Shown: positions 17,768 to 28,027, counted from the first letter of the stretch. The stretch: DNA of 64,000 nucleotides from Aeromonas popoffii (GCF_000820025.1 NZ_CDBI01000079.1:1-64000), one strand, 5' to 3'. Program-made: numbers and translations. Notes: a model not told the origin generated them from the sequence alone.

Positions 17768-18991
17768 ATGGAAATTATTTTGGGTGTGGTCATGTTTACC
17801 GTGATCCTGCTGGCACTGGTGGCAGTCATTCTGTTCGCCAAGTCCAAGCTGGTGACTGCGGGCGACGTGACAATCAGCATCAACGGTGATCCGACCAAAG
17901 CCGTGGTTGGCCCTGCTGGCGGCAAACTGTTGGGTGCACTCTCCGGTAGTGGTATTTTTGTCTCCTCTGCCTGTGGTGGCGGTGGCTCTTGCGGTCAGTG
18001 CAAGGTACGGGTGAAATCCGGTGGCGGCGACATTCTGCCGACCGAGCTGGATCACATCAGCAAGGGTGAAGCCCGTCATGGGGAGCGTCTGGCCTGTCAG
18101 GTCACTGTGCGTTCCGACATGGATATCGAGCTGCCGGAAGAGATCTTCGGGGTGAAGAAGTGGGACTGTACCGTTATCTCCAACGATAACAAGGCCACCT
18201 TCATCAAGGAGCTTAAGCTGCAGATCCCCGATGGTGAGAGCGTCCCGTTCCGCGCCGGTGGTTATATCCAGATCGAAGCCCCGGCTCACCACGTGCAGTA
18301 CAAGCACTTCGATATTCCCGAGGAGTATCGTGGCGACTGGGATCGCTTCAAGATCTTCGAACTGGAGTCCAAGGTCGATGAGCCAATCATCCGTGCCTAC
18401 TCCATGGCCAACTATCCGGAAGAGTTCGGCATCATCATGCTGAACGTGCGGATCGCGACCCCGCCCCCGAGCAACTGGACTGCTCCTCCGGGACAGATGT
18501 CTTCCTACATCTTCAACCTGAAGGCTGGCGACAAGGTGACCATCTCCGGTCCGTTCGGTGAGTTCTTCGCCAAGGACAGCGACGCCGAAATGGTGTTCAT
18601 CGGTGGTGGTGCAGGTATGGCGCCGATGCGTTCCCATATCTTCGACCAGCTGCGTCGTCTGAAGTCCAAGCGCAAGATGAGCTTCTGGTACGGTGCCCGT
18701 TCCAAGCGCGAGATGTTCTATGTCGAAGATTTCGACATGCTGGCGGCCGAGAATGACAACTTCCAGTGGAACGTTGCCCTGTCTGATCCGCAGCCGGAAG
18801 ACAACTGGGATGGCTACACAGGCTTCATCCACAACGTCTTGTTTGAGAATTACCTCAAGAACCACGAGGCGCCGGAAGATTGCGAGTTCTACATGTGTGG
18901 ACCTCCGGTAATGAACGCTGCCGTCATCAACATGCTGAAAAACCTTGGCGTTGAAGACGAGAACATCCTGCTGGATGACTTTGGTGGTTAA
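17768..18991 (+). CDS. nqrF: Na+-NQR subunit F, NADH dehydrogenase subunit
   Basis: 407 residues: an N-terminal membrane anchor (about 3-25), a 2Fe-2S ferredoxin domain with Cys69, Cys75, Cys78 and Cys110, then an FAD/NADH ferredoxin-reductase domain ([11 protein letters not shown] for [20 protein letters not shown] for NADH). It takes the hydride from NADH and passes electrons into the complex. A ribosome site AGAAAGGAACG precedes the ATG. Confidence 0.97.
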   Translation: MEIILGVVMFTVILLALVAVILFAKSKLVTAGDVTISINGDPTKAVVGPAGGKLLGALSGSGIFVSSACGGGGSCGQCKVRVKSGGGDILPTELDHISKGEARHGERLACQVTVRSDMDIELPEEIFGVKKWDCTVISNDNKATFIKELKLQIPDGESVPFRAGGYIQIEAPAHHVQYKHFDIPEEYRGDWDRFKIFELESKVDEPIIRAYSMANYPEEFGIIMLNVRIATPPPSNWTAPPGQMSSYIFNLKAGDKVTISGPFGEFFAKDSDAEMVFIGGGAGMAPMRSHIFDQLRRLKSKRKMSFWYGARSKREMFYVEDFDMLAAENDNFQWNVALSDPQPEDNWDGYTGFIHNVLFENYLKNHEAPEDCEFYMCGPPVMNAAVINMLKNLGVEDENILLDDFGG

Positions 18992-18994
18992 TCA

Positions 18995-20032
18995 ATGCAC
19001 AGTGTTGTAAAGACCTGGCTAGCCTTCGGGCTAGCCTTTTTCTTGACTGGGTGTGGTCAGGAAACGGTCCAATCCAAGCCGGAGATCCACATTACCGGCA
19101 GCACCATGGGTACCTACTACTCCATCAAGGTGGCGGACAACGTCATCAGTGATCCGGCCAAGTTCCAGGCCGAGGTCGATCTCCTGCTGGAGCGGGTCAA
19201 CGACCAGATGTCGACCTATCGTCCCGATTCCGAGTTGTCTCGTTTCAACCAGCATAGGAGCTCGACCCCTGTGGTGGTCTCTCGCGACACCGCACGGGTG
19301 GTGACGGAAGCCATTCACCTTGGTCGTGAGAGCCGTGGGGCGTTGGACGTTACCGTCGGTCCACTGGTCAATCTGTGGGGTTTCGGGCCAGATGCCCGTC
19401 CGACCAAGATCCCGTCCGAGGAGTTGCTTACCCAGACCCGCCAGAAGACCGGTTTGGGCAATTTGCATGTGATCACCTCCGTCGATGCTGATACCCTGCG
19501 AAAGGATATTCCGGATCTCTATGTGGATCTCTCCGCCATTGCCAAGGGCTTTGGCGTGGACAAGGTGGCCGAGTACCTCGAGTCCATGGGGTCTCGCAAC
19601 TATCTGGTGGAGATCGGTGGTGAACTGCGTATCAATGGCGTCAACGGCAAGGGTCACCCCTGGCGCGTGGCCATCGAGAAGCCGACTGCCAATGCCAGCT
19701 CCGTGCAGGAAGTGATAGTGGCCGGTGACAACGGGATTGCCACCTCGGGTGAATACCGCAACTATTACGAGATGGACGGTAAGCGCTTCTCCCACACCAT
19801 AGATCCCATGACGGGCAAGCCCATCCAGCATCGCATGGTGTCGGTGACAGTGGTCCACCCCTCCTGCATGACGGCAGACGGGTTGGCGACTGTGTTCATG
19901 GTGCTCGGGCCCGAGAAGAGCCTGGCCTATGCGAAGGAGCGCGGGCTGGCTATCTTCGTGATCACCAAGACGGCCGATGGCTTTGAAGAGGCTTATTCAG
20001 ATGCCTTCAAACAGTATCTGGTTAGAAAGTAA
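18995..20032 (+). CDS. apbE: FAD:protein FMN transferase ApbE
   Basis: 345 residues. Lipoprotein signal ending LTGCGQE. Attaches FMN from FAD onto threonine in SGAT motifs, here NqrB Thr232 and NqrC Thr228, on the periplasmic side. Family segments include GSTMGTYYSIKV, the VDLSAIAKGFGVDKVAEYL substrate loop and the metal/FAD segment HTIDPMTGKPIQHRMVSVTV. It begins three bases after nqrF. Confidence 0.95.
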   Translation: MHSVVKTWLAFGLAFFLTGCGQETVQSKPEIHITGSTMGTYYSIKVADNVISDPAKFQAEVDLLLERVNDQMSTYRPDSELSRFNQHRSSTPVVVSRDTARVVTEAIHLGRESRGALDVTVGPLVNLWGFGPDARPTKIPSEELLTQTRQKTGLGNLHVITSVDADTLRKDIPDLYVDLSAIAKGFGVDKVAEYLESMGSRNYLVEIGGELRINGVNGKGHPWRVAIEKPTANASSVQEVIVAGDNGIATSGEYRNYYEMDGKRFSHTIDPMTGKPIQHRMVSVTVVHPSCMTADGLATVFMVLGPEKSLAYAKERGLAIFVITKTADGFEEAYSDAFKQYLVRK

Positions 20033-20043
20033 GAGGCGGTAGC

Positions 20044-20268
20044 ATGCAGATTTTCTTGATCACCTTCGGGGTGTTTCTGGCGGTAGTGGTGGCCATGGCC
20101 ATAGGTTACATCTTCCAGAAGAAGACCATCTCAGGTTCCTGCGGTGGGCTGGGCACGGTCGGCATCGAAAAAGAGTGCGATTGTCCGGAACCCTGTGAGA
20201 GCCGCAAGAAGAAGATGGCCAAGGAAGAGGCCCGTCGCAAGATGCTGACCGATAACCGGATCATCTGA
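20044..20268 (+). CDS. nqrM: Na+-NQR maturation protein NqrM
   Basis: 74 residues: one N-terminal membrane helix (about 3-22) and a Cys-rich tail (SGSCGGLG, ECDCPEPCES). NqrM is needed to assemble Na+-NQR, probably by delivering iron to the NqrD/NqrE cysteine site. The last gene of the operon, 11 bases after apbE, followed by a strong terminator. Confidence 0.93.
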   Translation: MQIFLITFGVFLAVVVAMAIGYIFQKKTISGSCGGLGTVGIEKECDCPEPCESRKKKMAKEEARRKMLTDNRII

Positions 20269-20314
20269 GCGAGTCTGGGGCTGGAGTCTCACTCGACCCC
20301 ATGCTGGATAGCGG

Positions 20315-20346
20315 GCGGGCTGACCTGATGGTCAGCCCGCTTTTTT
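20315..20346 (+). terminator. Terminator of the nqr operon
   Basis: Eleven-base perfect stem GCGGGCTGACC / GGTCAGCCCGC, loop TGAT, followed by six T. Confidence 0.95.
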
Positions 20347-20358
20347 GTAGAGGTGTGC

Positions 20359-20577
20359 TCAGTAGTCGTATTGATGACAGGCTTTCTTCTTGAACTCGGC
20401 CTTCCAGCGCGCCAGCTCTTCCCGTGTGCCCAGCTCGTCTCCCTGCCTGATGGCCTGCTCCAGTGTCGCTATGCGGTCATAGAGCCAGCTGCATTCGGCA
20501 GTCGGGTTATCCTTGCTGCTGCCTGGTTGCGGCAGCAGGCAGAACCCCAGCGCTAATCCCAGCCAGAGTGCTTTCAT
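20359..20577 (-). CDS. Small secreted protein of unknown function
   Basis: 72 residues from ATG at 20577 preceded by GAGGAGG. A signal peptide (MKALWLGLALGFCLLPQPGSS) is followed by about 50 charged, helical-looking residues with two Cys (AECSWLY and KKACHQY) that could pair in the periplasm. Converges with the nqr operon. Family not recognised. Confidence 0.6.
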   Translation of the reverse strand: MKALWLGLALGFCLLPQPGSSKDNPTAECSWLYDRIATLEQAIRQGDELGTREELARWKAEFKKKACHQYDY

Positions 20578-20689
20578 CTCGTCCTCCTCGACCCATGGGG
20601 TGGTGAATGGTGCCTTAAGAGTCTATGCCTGTTCGTCGTTTCATGCCGATGGCAGAAACGCCAGCGCTGGGTTAGCATAGGCAGGTTGC

Positions 20690-20705
20690 CTGTTTATTCG
20701 TACAG
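20690..20705. promoter_or_regulatory. LexA (SOS) box upstream of dinB
   Basis: CTGT-TTATTCGT-ACAG is a perfect CTGT-N8-ACAG match. It ends four bases before the dinB ATG, so bound LexA would block transcription or early elongation. DNA damage should derepress the gene. Confidence 0.85.
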
Positions 20706-20709
20706 TGGT

Positions 20710-21762
20710 ATGCGCAAAATCATTCACATTGACATGGACTGCTTCTACGCGGCGGTAGAGATGCGGGACAACCCGGCCCTGCGCGAGGTGCCGCTGGCCA
20801 TCGGCGGCTCGGCAGACAGGCGCGGCGTCATCTCGACCTGCAATTATGTGGCGCGCCGTTTCGGGGTGCGCTCCGCCATGCCGAGCGGCTTGGCCAAAAA
20901 GCTCTGCCCGCCGTTGGTGCTCATTCCTGGCCGGATGGCGGTCTACAAAGAGACCTCCCGTCAGCTGCGCACCATCTTCCTGCGCTATACCGAACTGGTG
21001 GAGCCGCTTTCCCTCGACGAAGCCTATCTCGACGTCACCGACAGCCCCTGTTGTGGCGGCAGCGCCACCCTGATGGCGGCCGAGATCCGCGCCGCCATTG
21101 CGCGCGAGCTGGGGTTGACCGCCTCGGCCGGGGTTGCGCCAAACAAGTTTCTGGCCAAGCTGGCTTCGGAGCAACGCAAGCCAGACGGCCTGTTCGTGAT
21201 AACGCCGAATGAGGTGGATGAGTTCGTGCGCCAGCTGCCTTTGGCCAAGTTGCCGGGGATTGGGCACAAGACGGCCGATCGGCTGGAGTCACAGGGGCTT
21301 TACTCCTGCGAGGATGCACGAGTGCTTAGCCGCGAGGAGCTGATTGCCCGATTTGGCAAGTTGGGAGAGATGCTGACGGGGCGGATCTGGGGCCATGACG
21401 ATCAGCCCGTGCAGGCCCAGCGAGTGCGCAAGACCATAGGTGTGGAGACCACCCTGGCTAGCGACGTGCTGGATGAGGCCGCCTGCTGGCAGGTGCTGAG
21501 CCGGCTCATTCCCGAGCTGGAGCAGCGCTTTTCGGTCGGCTATGCGCAGGCGCAGCTGATGGGGCAAGGGATCAAGCTCAAGTTTGCCGATTTTCAGCAG
21601 ACCACTGTCTATCGCCGTGGCGGCTATCAGCCCGAGCTGTTTCACGACCTGCTCCATGAGGGGCTGCTGCGGGCACAGGGCAAGCCGATCCGGTTGCTCG
21701 GCCTGGTGGTCGGTTTGCCCCGTGACGGAGAAGTTAACCAGCTCAGCCTGGATTTTGCCTGA
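20710..21762 (+). CDS. dinB: DNA polymerase IV
   Basis: 350 residues from ATG at 20710 (MRKIIHIDMDCFYAAVEMRDNP). Error-prone Y-family polymerase for lesion bypass. Catalytic acidic residues are in HIDMDCF (Asp8) and SLDEAYLDV (Asp-Glu near 103-104). Later come the LPGIGHKTADRL helix-hairpin-helix and a C-terminal clamp-binding peptide QLSLDF. The in-frame ATG eight codons upstream lies within the LexA box and is unlikely. Confidence 0.95.
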   Translation: MRKIIHIDMDCFYAAVEMRDNPALREVPLAIGGSADRRGVISTCNYVARRFGVRSAMPSGLAKKLCPPLVLIPGRMAVYKETSRQLRTIFLRYTELVEPLSLDEAYLDVTDSPCCGGSATLMAAEIRAAIARELGLTASAGVAPNKFLAKLASEQRKPDGLFVITPNEVDEFVRQLPLAKLPGIGHKTADRLESQGLYSCEDARVLSREELIARFGKLGEMLTGRIWGHDDQPVQAQRVRKTIGVETTLASDVLDEAACWQVLSRLIPELEQRFSVGYAQAQLMGQGIKLKFADFQQTTVYRRGGYQPELFHDLLHEGLLRAQGKPIRLLGLVVGLPRDGEVNQLSLDFA

Positions 21763-21828
21763 TAAGGTTAAGTTTTTGTTTCTAAACCCGATAAACTGAT
21801 CACATCTGTATGAGCTAGGAATGGTTGC

Positions 21829-23970
21829 ATGAGTTCTCTTTCTGTTCAGGGGCGCATTACTCTGATCGCCGGTTGTTGTTTGTTGGCCAGTACCGGTGCA
21901 CTGGTCGCCTCTTCTCTTTATAGTGCCGCCCGGATGCAGGATAAGGTACTGGCCTCCACCACGGAGGAGGCGCAGCGTTCGGCCGAAAACTGGATGAAGG
22001 CGATGGGATCCGAACAGGCGGCCAAGGTCACCAGTTATCTGGATGAGGCCTATTTCCGCACCACCTTGTTGGCGCAGGGGGTCCTGTTCCAGCGCAAGAA
22101 TGCGGCGGATAATTTCGGCTCATCCGAGACGCTGCGTGGCGCCGTCAATCAGCAACTGCACGATGCGGCGGCCTCCTCGGACAATCTGCTCGGTGTCTAT
22201 GCGGTGTTCGAGCCGGATCAGCTCGACGGGGAGGACAGCAACTACCATGGCTCCAGTGCGCTCGGCGCCAACGACAAGGGGCGTTTCTCCACCTATTGGG
22301 CCCGGGTCGACGGCAAGATAGAAGCTGAGGTGCAAAACGAATCCGTGCTGGCGGACGAGAGCCCGACGGCGGCTGGCGGTGTGGAGAACGAATGGTATCG
22401 CTGCAGCATCCGCAGCAAGGCGCTCTGTCTGCTCGAACCTTATCTTGACGATGTGGGGTCGCAGAGGGTGCTGATGACCTCGGTGACAGTTCCCCTGCTG
22501 CAGCAGGAGACTCTGCTTGGCATGGTCGGGGTCGATATCTCACTGGCCACCTTGCAAAACCTGGTCAAGGAGATGGGTCAGGTGCTCTACGACGGTCAGG
22601 GCAAGGTGCTGCTGGTCAGTCACGAAGGGCGCGCCGCAGGGGTGGATGGCTTCGACGTGACCCTGGGCAGCCCGCTTGGCCAGCAATATCAGGCGCTGGC
22701 CGGCGATCTGACTGGCTGGCTAGACCAGGGGCAGACCATGACCCGCTGGAGCCCGGACGGTGCTTTGCTGCAAACCTTCGTACCGGTCAGGATGCGCGGC
22801 ACCGCGCAGACATGGGGCATCTATATCGAGTTGCCCCGTAGTGTGGTGCTGGCCTCGGCTCGTCAGCTGCAAGAGGAGCTCTCCAGTCAGGCCCATCGCA
22901 GCGTGGTCACCCAGCTGGTGATAGGCGGTGTGATCTCGGCGATCGGGCTGCTCTGTATCTGGCTGATGGCCCATCAGATAGTGGCGCCCATCCGCGCCGT
23001 GGTGGCCCGCCTCAAGGACATCGCCACCGGGGAGGGGGACTTGACCCAGCGCATCGACTTGCATCGCGATGACGAGATAGGTGAGCTGGCCAAATGGTTC
23101 AACAGCTTCCTCAACAAGTTGCAATCCACTATCAGCCAGGTAATAGACACGGTCGCGGGTACCCGTGCCAGCGCGGAGCAGGCGGCCCTGGTTGCCGAGC
23201 GCACCAGTGCCGGCATGCAGGCCCAGTATCAGGAGGTGGATCTGGTGGCGACTGCCTTCGAGGAGCTCAGCGCTACCGCGCTGCAGGTGGCGGGCAACGC
23301 CAACTCGGCGGTGGCGGCAGCCAATCAGGCCGATACCTCGGCGCAGGAGGGCAAGTATGTGGTGGCCGATACCCAGGAGGCGATGCGCAAGCTGATGGCG
23401 GTGATCAGCGACGCCAAGCCGGTGGTGGAGCGGCTCTCCGCCAACAGCGAGAACATCAACGACATTCTGGTGGTGATCCAGGGCATCGCCGAGCAGACCA
23501 ACCTGCTGGCGCTGAACGCGGCCATCGAGGCGGCGCGGGCTGGTGAACAGGGCCGTGGCTTCGCCGTGGTGGCCGACGAGGTACGCAATCTGGCGGGGCG
23601 TACCCAGAACGCCATCGTCGAGATCCAGACCCTCATAGGGCAGCTTCAGTCCGGTACCCAGGCCGTGGTCAAGGCGATCATGACGGGCCACAGCCAGGCG
23701 GATGTGACGCTGACAAAGGTGGATCTGTCGGTCAGCGTGCTGGAGAAGATCATCCATGCGGTAGCGACCATACATCAGATGAACGAGCAGATTGCCCGGG
23801 CGGCGCAGGAGCAGAGCGGGGTGGCGGACGAGATCAATCGCAACGTCAGCAACATTCGCGATGTGGGCCACACCATACGGGCCGAGGCGGCGACCTCCGC
23901 CGAAAACGGGCGCGAATTGTCGGCGCTGGCGGACAAGCAGCAACAGCTGGTGGGGCAGTTCAAGGTATAG
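21829..23970 (+). CDS. Methyl-accepting chemotaxis protein
   Basis: 713 residues. An N-terminal membrane helix (about 9-31) and a second (about 361-385) bracket a large periplasmic sensor of the dCache type ([21 protein letters not shown]... and [21 protein letters not shown]). A HAMP linker follows (about 385-440), then a signalling domain with the invariant hairpin tip [35 protein letters not shown] (about 554-588). It passes ligand signals to CheA/CheW. There is no C-terminal CheR/CheB pentapeptide. The ligand is unknown; dCache receptors often bind amino acids or organic acids. No chemotaxis genes lie nearby. Confidence 0.93.
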   Translation: MSSLSVQGRITLIAGCCLLASTGALVASSLYSAARMQDKVLASTTEEAQRSAENWMKAMGSEQAAKVTSYLDEAYFRTTLLAQGVLFQRKNAADNFGSSETLRGAVNQQLHDAAASSDNLLGVYAVFEPDQLDGEDSNYHGSSALGANDKGRFSTYWARVDGKIEAEVQNESVLADESPTAAGGVENEWYRCSIRSKALCLLEPYLDDVGSQRVLMTSVTVPLLQQETLLGMVGVDISLATLQNLVKEMGQVLYDGQGKVLLVSHEGRAAGVDGFDVTLGSPLGQQYQALAGDLTGWLDQGQTMTRWSPDGALLQTFVPVRMRGTAQTWGIYIELPRSVVLASARQLQEELSSQAHRSVVTQLVIGGVISAIGLLCIWLMAHQIVAPIRAVVARLKDIATGEGDLTQRIDLHRDDEIGELAKWFNSFLNKLQSTISQVIDTVAGTRASAEQAALVAERTSAGMQAQYQEVDLVATAFEELSATALQVAGNANSAVAAANQADTSAQEGKYVVADTQEAMRKLMAVISDAKPVVERLSANSENINDILVVIQGIAEQTNLLALNAAIEAARAGEQGRGFAVVADEVRNLAGRTQNAIVEIQTLIGQLQSGTQAVVKAIMTGHSQADVTLTKVDLSVSVLEKIIHAVATIHQMNEQIARAAQEQSGVADEINRNVSNIRDVGHTIRAEAATSAENGRELSALADKQQQLVGQFKV

Positions 23971-23977
23971 GGATAAT

Positions 23978-24203
23978 AAAAAAGGCGCCATCCAACCGGA
24001 GGCGCCAAACACATTCAGATGACAGACTGGGTTAAATCGGTCCGATTTAAGCCCCTCTTCCCGCAGAGGAAGAAACACAACACCACAATCGCAAACCACT
24101 GACTCACAAAAATCACATGTAAACCAACATGGAAGAGAAAAAGTGAGCCATATGACAACGGATTGCGAAGCGAATTATGTTTATTCACTGGTCGGCCCGC
24201 AAC
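23978..24203 (-). ncRNA. gcvB: GcvB small RNA
   Basis: About 225 nt, divergent from gcvA as in enterics. On the minus strand a -10 TATAAT (24215-24210) puts the start near 24203. The G/U-rich R1 target-binding region occupies 24100-24073 (reads GGTTTGCGATTGTGGTGTTG...). A second conserved block reads ACCCAGTCTGTC (24032-24021), close to the R2 block ACCCTGTCTGTC of E. coli GcvB. The end is a hairpin with GGCGCC arms (24006-23984) and six T. GcvB, with Hfq, represses many amino-acid and peptide transporter mRNAs and is switched on by GcvA when glycine is plentiful. The exact 5' end is inferred. Confidence 0.85.
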
Positions 24204-24253
24204 CGACAAATTATAATGCCGCCCATTAGAAAAACTCATCATCGGCTGGTCTC

Positions 24254-25183
24254 ATGTCTCGTCGTTTACCCCCGCTCAATGCACTGAAAGCATTCGAAGC
24301 TGCGGCTCGTCACTTAAGCTTCACCCGGGCTGCGGAAGAACTGTTCGTGACCCAGGCTGCTATCAGTCACCAGATCAAGGCGCTGGAGGAGTATCTCGGC
24401 ATCAAGCTGTTTCGTCGCAAGAACCGCTCCCTGCTGCTGACCGAGGAGGGGCAGGGCTACTTCCTCGACATCAAGGACATCTTCACCTCCATCTCGGAGG
24501 CGACCGACAAGCTACTGGCCCGCAGTGCCAAGGGGGCGCTCACCGTCAGCTTGCAGCCGAGTTTTGCCATCCAGTGGCTGGTGCCCAGGCTGGTGAAGTT
24601 CAGCGAACGCCATCCGGACATAGACGTGCGGATCAAGGCGGTGGACATGGACGAGGGGTCGCTGACCGACGATGTGGACGTGGCTATCTACTACGGCCGT
24701 GGCAACTGGCCAGGGCTGAGATCCGACAAGCTGCACACCGAATATCTGATCCCCGTCTGTTCGCCGCTGCTGCTGACCGGCCCCAAACCGCTGCGCACCC
24801 CGGATGATCTGACCCGTCATACCCTGCTGCACGATACCTCTCGCCGTGACTGGAAGGCCTGGTTTCGCCAGCTCGACATAGATGCCCCCAATGTCAATCA
24901 GGGGCCCATCTTCAGCCACTCGACCATGGTGATCCAGGCGGCGATCCACGGTCAGGGTGTGGCGCTTGGCCACAGCGTGCTGGCCCAGCCAGAGATCGAA
25001 GCGGGCCGACTCATCTGCCCGTTCGAGCAGGTGCTGGTGAGCAAGAACGCCTTCTACCTGGTGTGCCAGGAGCAGCAGTCCGATCAGGGCAAGATAGTGG
25101 CCTTTCGCGACTGGATGCTGGAGTTGGTGGAGCAGGAGGAGGCCCGTCGCCGGGCACGGCTCGCCGATGCAGCCGATGCCTAG
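24254..25183 (+). CDS. gcvA: Glycine cleavage system transcriptional regulator GcvA
   Basis: 309 residues, LysR family. DNA-binding N-terminus (PLNALKAFEAAARHLSFTRAAEELFVTQAAISHQIKALEEYLG, about 7-50) has the GcvA-specific signature; the effector domain follows. It activates gcvTHP and the sRNA gene gcvB in response to glycine. The divergent gcvB in the 283-base upstream gap confirms the assignment. The C-terminal tail (EEARRRARLADAADA) is a slight extension. Confidence 0.92.
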   Translation: MSRRLPPLNALKAFEAAARHLSFTRAAEELFVTQAAISHQIKALEEYLGIKLFRRKNRSLLLTEEGQGYFLDIKDIFTSISEATDKLLARSAKGALTVSLQPSFAIQWLVPRLVKFSERHPDIDVRIKAVDMDEGSLTDDVDVAIYYGRGNWPGLRSDKLHTEYLIPVCSPLLLTGPKPLRTPDDLTRHTLLHDTSRRDWKAWFRQLDIDAPNVNQGPIFSHSTMVIQAAIHGQGVALGHSVLAQPEIEAGRLICPFEQVLVSKNAFYLVCQEQQSDQGKIVAFRDWMLELVEQEEARRRARLADAADA

Positions 25184-25233
25184 GTCACCACAGACGGGTG
25201 CATGTTGTCGAACGAGACCTGCCAGGTGGCGTG

Positions 25234-25872
25234 ATGAGTGACGTGATGAGGGAGGGGGCAAGCGATGCCCCCGTTCGTATTTTACTGGCCCATGGCGCCG
25301 GTGCCGGCATGGAACACGCTTTTCTTTCCGAGTTGTCACGCCTGTTGGCGGGGCCTGATATCGAGGTGGTGCGTTTCAACTTCCCCTACATGACCAAGCG
25401 GGCCCTGGATGGCAAGCGCAGGCCGCCGGACAGGCAGCCGGTGTTGCTTGACCATTGGCGCCAGATGGCGCGGCAATTCGCCCATCCCCGGCTGTTTCTG
25501 GCGGGCAAGTCCATGGGGGGACGCATGGCGGCAGAGCTGTATCGCGAAGGAGGGGGCGAGATGAATGCTGCAGGATTGCTCATTCTCGGGTATCCTTTCC
25601 ACCCCCCGGCCAAGCCCGACAGCTGGCGGGGCGAGGTGCTCAAGCAAATCAAGACGTCGACCCTGCTGTTGCAAGGGGAGCGCGATACCTTCGGCACGCG
25701 TGCCGAACTGGCAGATTTTCCTTTCTCACCCCACGTATCGGTCCACTGGCTGACCGATGGTGACCATGGCTTCAAACCGCGAAAAGCCAGTGGTGTGAGC
25801 GAGCAGGAAAACCTGCAACAGGCGGCCGATCGGATAAAGGGCTTTATCGCCGCCACCCGGGTTGAGGCCTGA
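25234..25872 (+). CDS. Alpha/beta-hydrolase of the KANL3/Tex30 type
   Basis: 212 residues from ATG at 25234. The hydrolase core shows LLAHGAGAGMEHAFLSEL (oxyanion region), the nucleophile elbow AGKSMGGRMA (Ser about 94), an acidic turn LQGERDTFG and a late His in DGDHGFKPRKASG. Cytosolic, no signal peptide. Bacterial members have no assigned substrate. It follows gcvA by 50 bases on the same strand and precedes ygdD closely. Confidence 0.75.
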   Translation: MSDVMREGASDAPVRILLAHGAGAGMEHAFLSELSRLLAGPDIEVVRFNFPYMTKRALDGKRRPPDRQPVLLDHWRQMARQFAHPRLFLAGKSMGGRMAAELYREGGGEMNAAGLLILGYPFHPPAKPDSWRGEVLKQIKTSTLLLQGERDTFGTRAELADFPFSPHVSVHWLTDGDHGFKPRKASGVSEQENLQQAADRIKGFIAATRVEA

Positions 25873-25904
25873 CGGTGGTGAACGAGACAACGAGGGAGCT
25901 AAGG

Positions 25905-26291
25905 ATGCAGATCCATCGACATTGGCTGGTGCTGGCGGGTTTTTTTGGCCTGACGGCGACCCTGCTGGGGGCTTATGGCGCCCACGGTCTGGCGGCGAGC
26001 GGCGTCACGCCTTCGCAGCTGGCGGCGTTCAACACCGCCGTGCAGTATCAGTTTTTTCACGCATTGGCCCTGCTGGTGCTGGGTTGGTGCGGTGTGCGCA
26101 GCAAGGTGATCACCTTTGCTGGCTTCGCATTTGTGCTGGGGATCCTCGGATTTTCCGGCAGTATTTACGCCATGGTGCTGCTCGGCAGCAAGGGGCTGGG
26201 GCTCATTACCCCGGCCGGTGGCCTCTGTTTTATGTTGGGATGGGCGGCTCTGATATGGGCTGGCTGTCGTCTTGGAGGAAAGAATGAATAA
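25905..26291 (+). CDS. ygdD: DUF423 small membrane protein (YgdD-like)
   Basis: 128 residues with four membrane segments; the conserved [17 protein letters not shown] and [13 protein letters not shown] blocks define DUF423. Start taken at ATG 25905, after GGGAGCTAAGG. It overlaps the rlmM start by 8 bases, the same ygdD-rlmM pairing as in E. coli. Biochemical role unknown. Confidence 0.85.
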   Translation: MQIHRHWLVLAGFFGLTATLLGAYGAHGLAASGVTPSQLAAFNTAVQYQFFHALALLVLGWCGVRSKVITFAGFAFVLGILGFSGSIYAMVLLGSKGLGLITPAGGLCFMLGWAALIWAGCRLGGKNE

Positions 26292-27378
26292 TCTGCTGCT
26301 TTATTGCCGCCCCGGTTTTGAGAAAGAGGCGGCGGCAGAGATCACCGAGCGTGCCAGTAACATGCAGTGCTACGGTTTCGCCCGGGTCAAGGACGACAGC
26401 GGTTATGTGATATTCGAGTTGTATGACGAGGAGCAGGCCGATCTGCTGGCGCGCAAACTGCCATTCAGGGAGCTGATCTTTATCCGTCAGATGCTGGTGG
26501 TGACCCACGAGCTGAAGGATCTGGATGTTGCAGACCGGATCTCGCCCATCATAGAAGCGACCCGCGAATACACGATCTGCGGCGATCTGCGGGTTGAAAC
26601 CGCTGATACCAACGAAGCAAAAGAGCTGTCAGCTTTTTGCCGCAAGTTCACCGTGCCGCTTCGTCAGGCGCTGCGCAGCAACGAGATCCTGACCAAGAAA
26701 GAGACGCCGCACCGCCCGGTGTTCCATGCTTTCTTCATGGCCAATGATCACCTGTTGCTGGGCTACTCCTATTCGTTCAACAACTCTGAATTTCACATGG
26801 GCATTCCTCGCCTGCGTTGTTCGCCAGATGCACCGAGCCGCTCCAGCCTCAAGCTGGAAGAGGCCTTCTATGTGTTCGTGCCACGGGAAGAGTGGGACCT
26901 GCGTCTCACCTCCGGCATGAAGGCGGTGGATCTGGGCGCCTGCCCGGGTGGCTGGACGCATCAGCTGGTGCGTCGCGGCATGATGGTGACCGCAGTGGAT
27001 AATGGCACCATGGCACAGTCCCTGATGGACACAGGTCAGGTCAAGCACCTGCGTGATGACGGTTTCGTCTGGCGGCCCAGCAAGAAGAACATCTACTGGC
27101 TGGTGTGCGACATGGTCGAGAAGCCAGCACGGGTGACCCACATGATCGCCGACTGGTTCCGCGAGAACGACTGCCAGGAGGCCATGTTCAACCTCAAGCT
27201 GCCGATGAAGAAGCGTTACGCCGAAGCGGTGCACAACATAGAGGTGTTGCGCGGCCTGCTCAAGGAGATAGACAACGCCTTCGTCATTCAGGCCAAGCAG
27301 CTCTATCACGATCGCGAAGAGATCACAGTGCACGTCTACAACAAGTACTGGGTTTCCAAGCTGGAAGCAAAGGAGTGA
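26284..27378 (+). CDS. rlmM: 23S rRNA 2'-O-ribose methyltransferase RlmM
   Basis: 364 residues from ATG at 26284 ([20 protein letters not shown]), just after TTGGAGGAAAGA. Modifies C2498 of 23S rRNA. An N-terminal THUMP-like RNA-binding region precedes a Rossmann methylase with [14 protein letters not shown] (about 218-231) and the K-D-K-E tetrad segments, including CDMVEKP and [11 protein letters not shown]. Followed by a strong bidirectional terminator. Confidence 0.95.
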   Translation: MNNLLLYCRPGFEKEAAAEITERASNMQCYGFARVKDDSGYVIFELYDEEQADLLARKLPFRELIFIRQMLVVTHELKDLDVADRISPIIEATREYTICGDLRVETADTNEAKELSAFCRKFTVPLRQALRSNEILTKKETPHRPVFHAFFMANDHLLLGYSYSFNNSEFHMGIPRLRCSPDAPSRSSLKLEEAFYVFVPREEWDLRLTSGMKAVDLGACPGGWTHQLVRRGMMVTAVDNGTMAQSLMDTGQVKHLRDDGFVWRPSKKNIYWLVCDMVEKPARVTHMIADWFRENDCQEAMFNLKLPMKKRYAEAVHNIEVLRGLLKEIDNAFVIQAKQLYHDREEITVHVYNKYWVSKLEAKE

Positions 27379-27405
27379 TATCCGGCCCCTTGCCGTGAGC
27401 AGAAA

Positions 27406-27438
27406 AAAGACCGACGGCAGTGATGCCGTCGGTCTTTT
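27406..27438. terminator. Bidirectional terminator after rlmM
   Basis: Fourteen-base perfect stem AAAGACCGACGGCA / TGCCGTCGGTCTTT around GTGA, with A and T runs on either side; convergent genes. Confidence 0.92.
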
Positions 27439-27462
27439 GCTATCTGCGCCATGCAGCCAATG

Positions 27463-27906
27463 TCAGAAGCGGTAATCGAGACGCAGTGATGACTCGTCAT
27501 CCGTGACTTTGAGCTCAATCTGCAAGGGGATACTCTTGTCGACCGGGTTGAACTGCAGTTTTACCCCATCCCCTCTGAGTTTGATGGCGGTGTCCATGCC
27601 CGCTGCCTTGAATTTGATCCTGGGTTTGTGCTGTTCAAAGGAGAGGCTTACGCTTTTTTCTGCCGTCAGATTCAGGGTTGGATAGGCGGTAACCTGCTTG
27701 TTGCCATCGCTGTCCGTCATGATTTCTACCCCGAAGGAGAGCGGTTTGGGGGCCTTGAGCAGCTCGTTGGTATCCAGGGTGGAGCGCCAGACCTGGCTGG
27801 CTTGCTGGGTGGCGGCAGCCGGTAGCTCTCTCCAGGCATTGTCGACCGGCCTATCTACTGCCATGACGCTGCTGTTGATGAGCAGCAGGCTGAAAATAGC
27901 GAGCAT
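27463..27906 (-). CDS. Periplasmic protein of unknown function
   Basis: 147 residues from ATG at 27906, with AGGAG upstream. Signal peptide MLAIFSLLLINSSVMA. The mature part is beta-rich with alternating patterns (VSLSFEQHKPRIKFKAAGMDTAIKLRGDGVKLQFNP) and ends RLDYRF; it is too short for a full outer-membrane barrel. Family not recognised. Confidence 0.6.
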   Translation of the reverse strand: MLAIFSLLLINSSVMAVDRPVDNAWRELPAAATQQASQVWRSTLDTNELLKAPKPLSFGVEIMTDSDGNKQVTAYPTLNLTAEKSVSLSFEQHKPRIKFKAAGMDTAIKLRGDGVKLQFNPVDKSIPLQIELKVTDDESSLRLDYRF

Positions 27907-27982
27907 AATGGATCTCCTAATCCCTTATCTATTGAACATAGTAGCCAATTGATGAGGGGGAGAGCGCGCCGCGAGATAAAAC

Positions 27983-28005
27983 AAAGGGAGCCGAGGCTCC
28001 CTTTT
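27983..28005. terminator. Terminator downstream of the isocitrate dehydrogenase gene
   Basis: AAAGGGAGC / GCTCCCTTT around CGAG. Read leftward, it ends the minus-strand dehydrogenase transcript. Confidence 0.75.
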
Positions 28006-28027
28006 AAAATCAGTCTATTAGGCTAGT

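Noticed and set aside
22720-24099. 459-codon minus-strand frame across the chemoreceptor and into the GcvB region
   Set aside because: Shadow of the receptor's signalling domain; its upstream end coincides with the GcvB RNA and it has no start signals.
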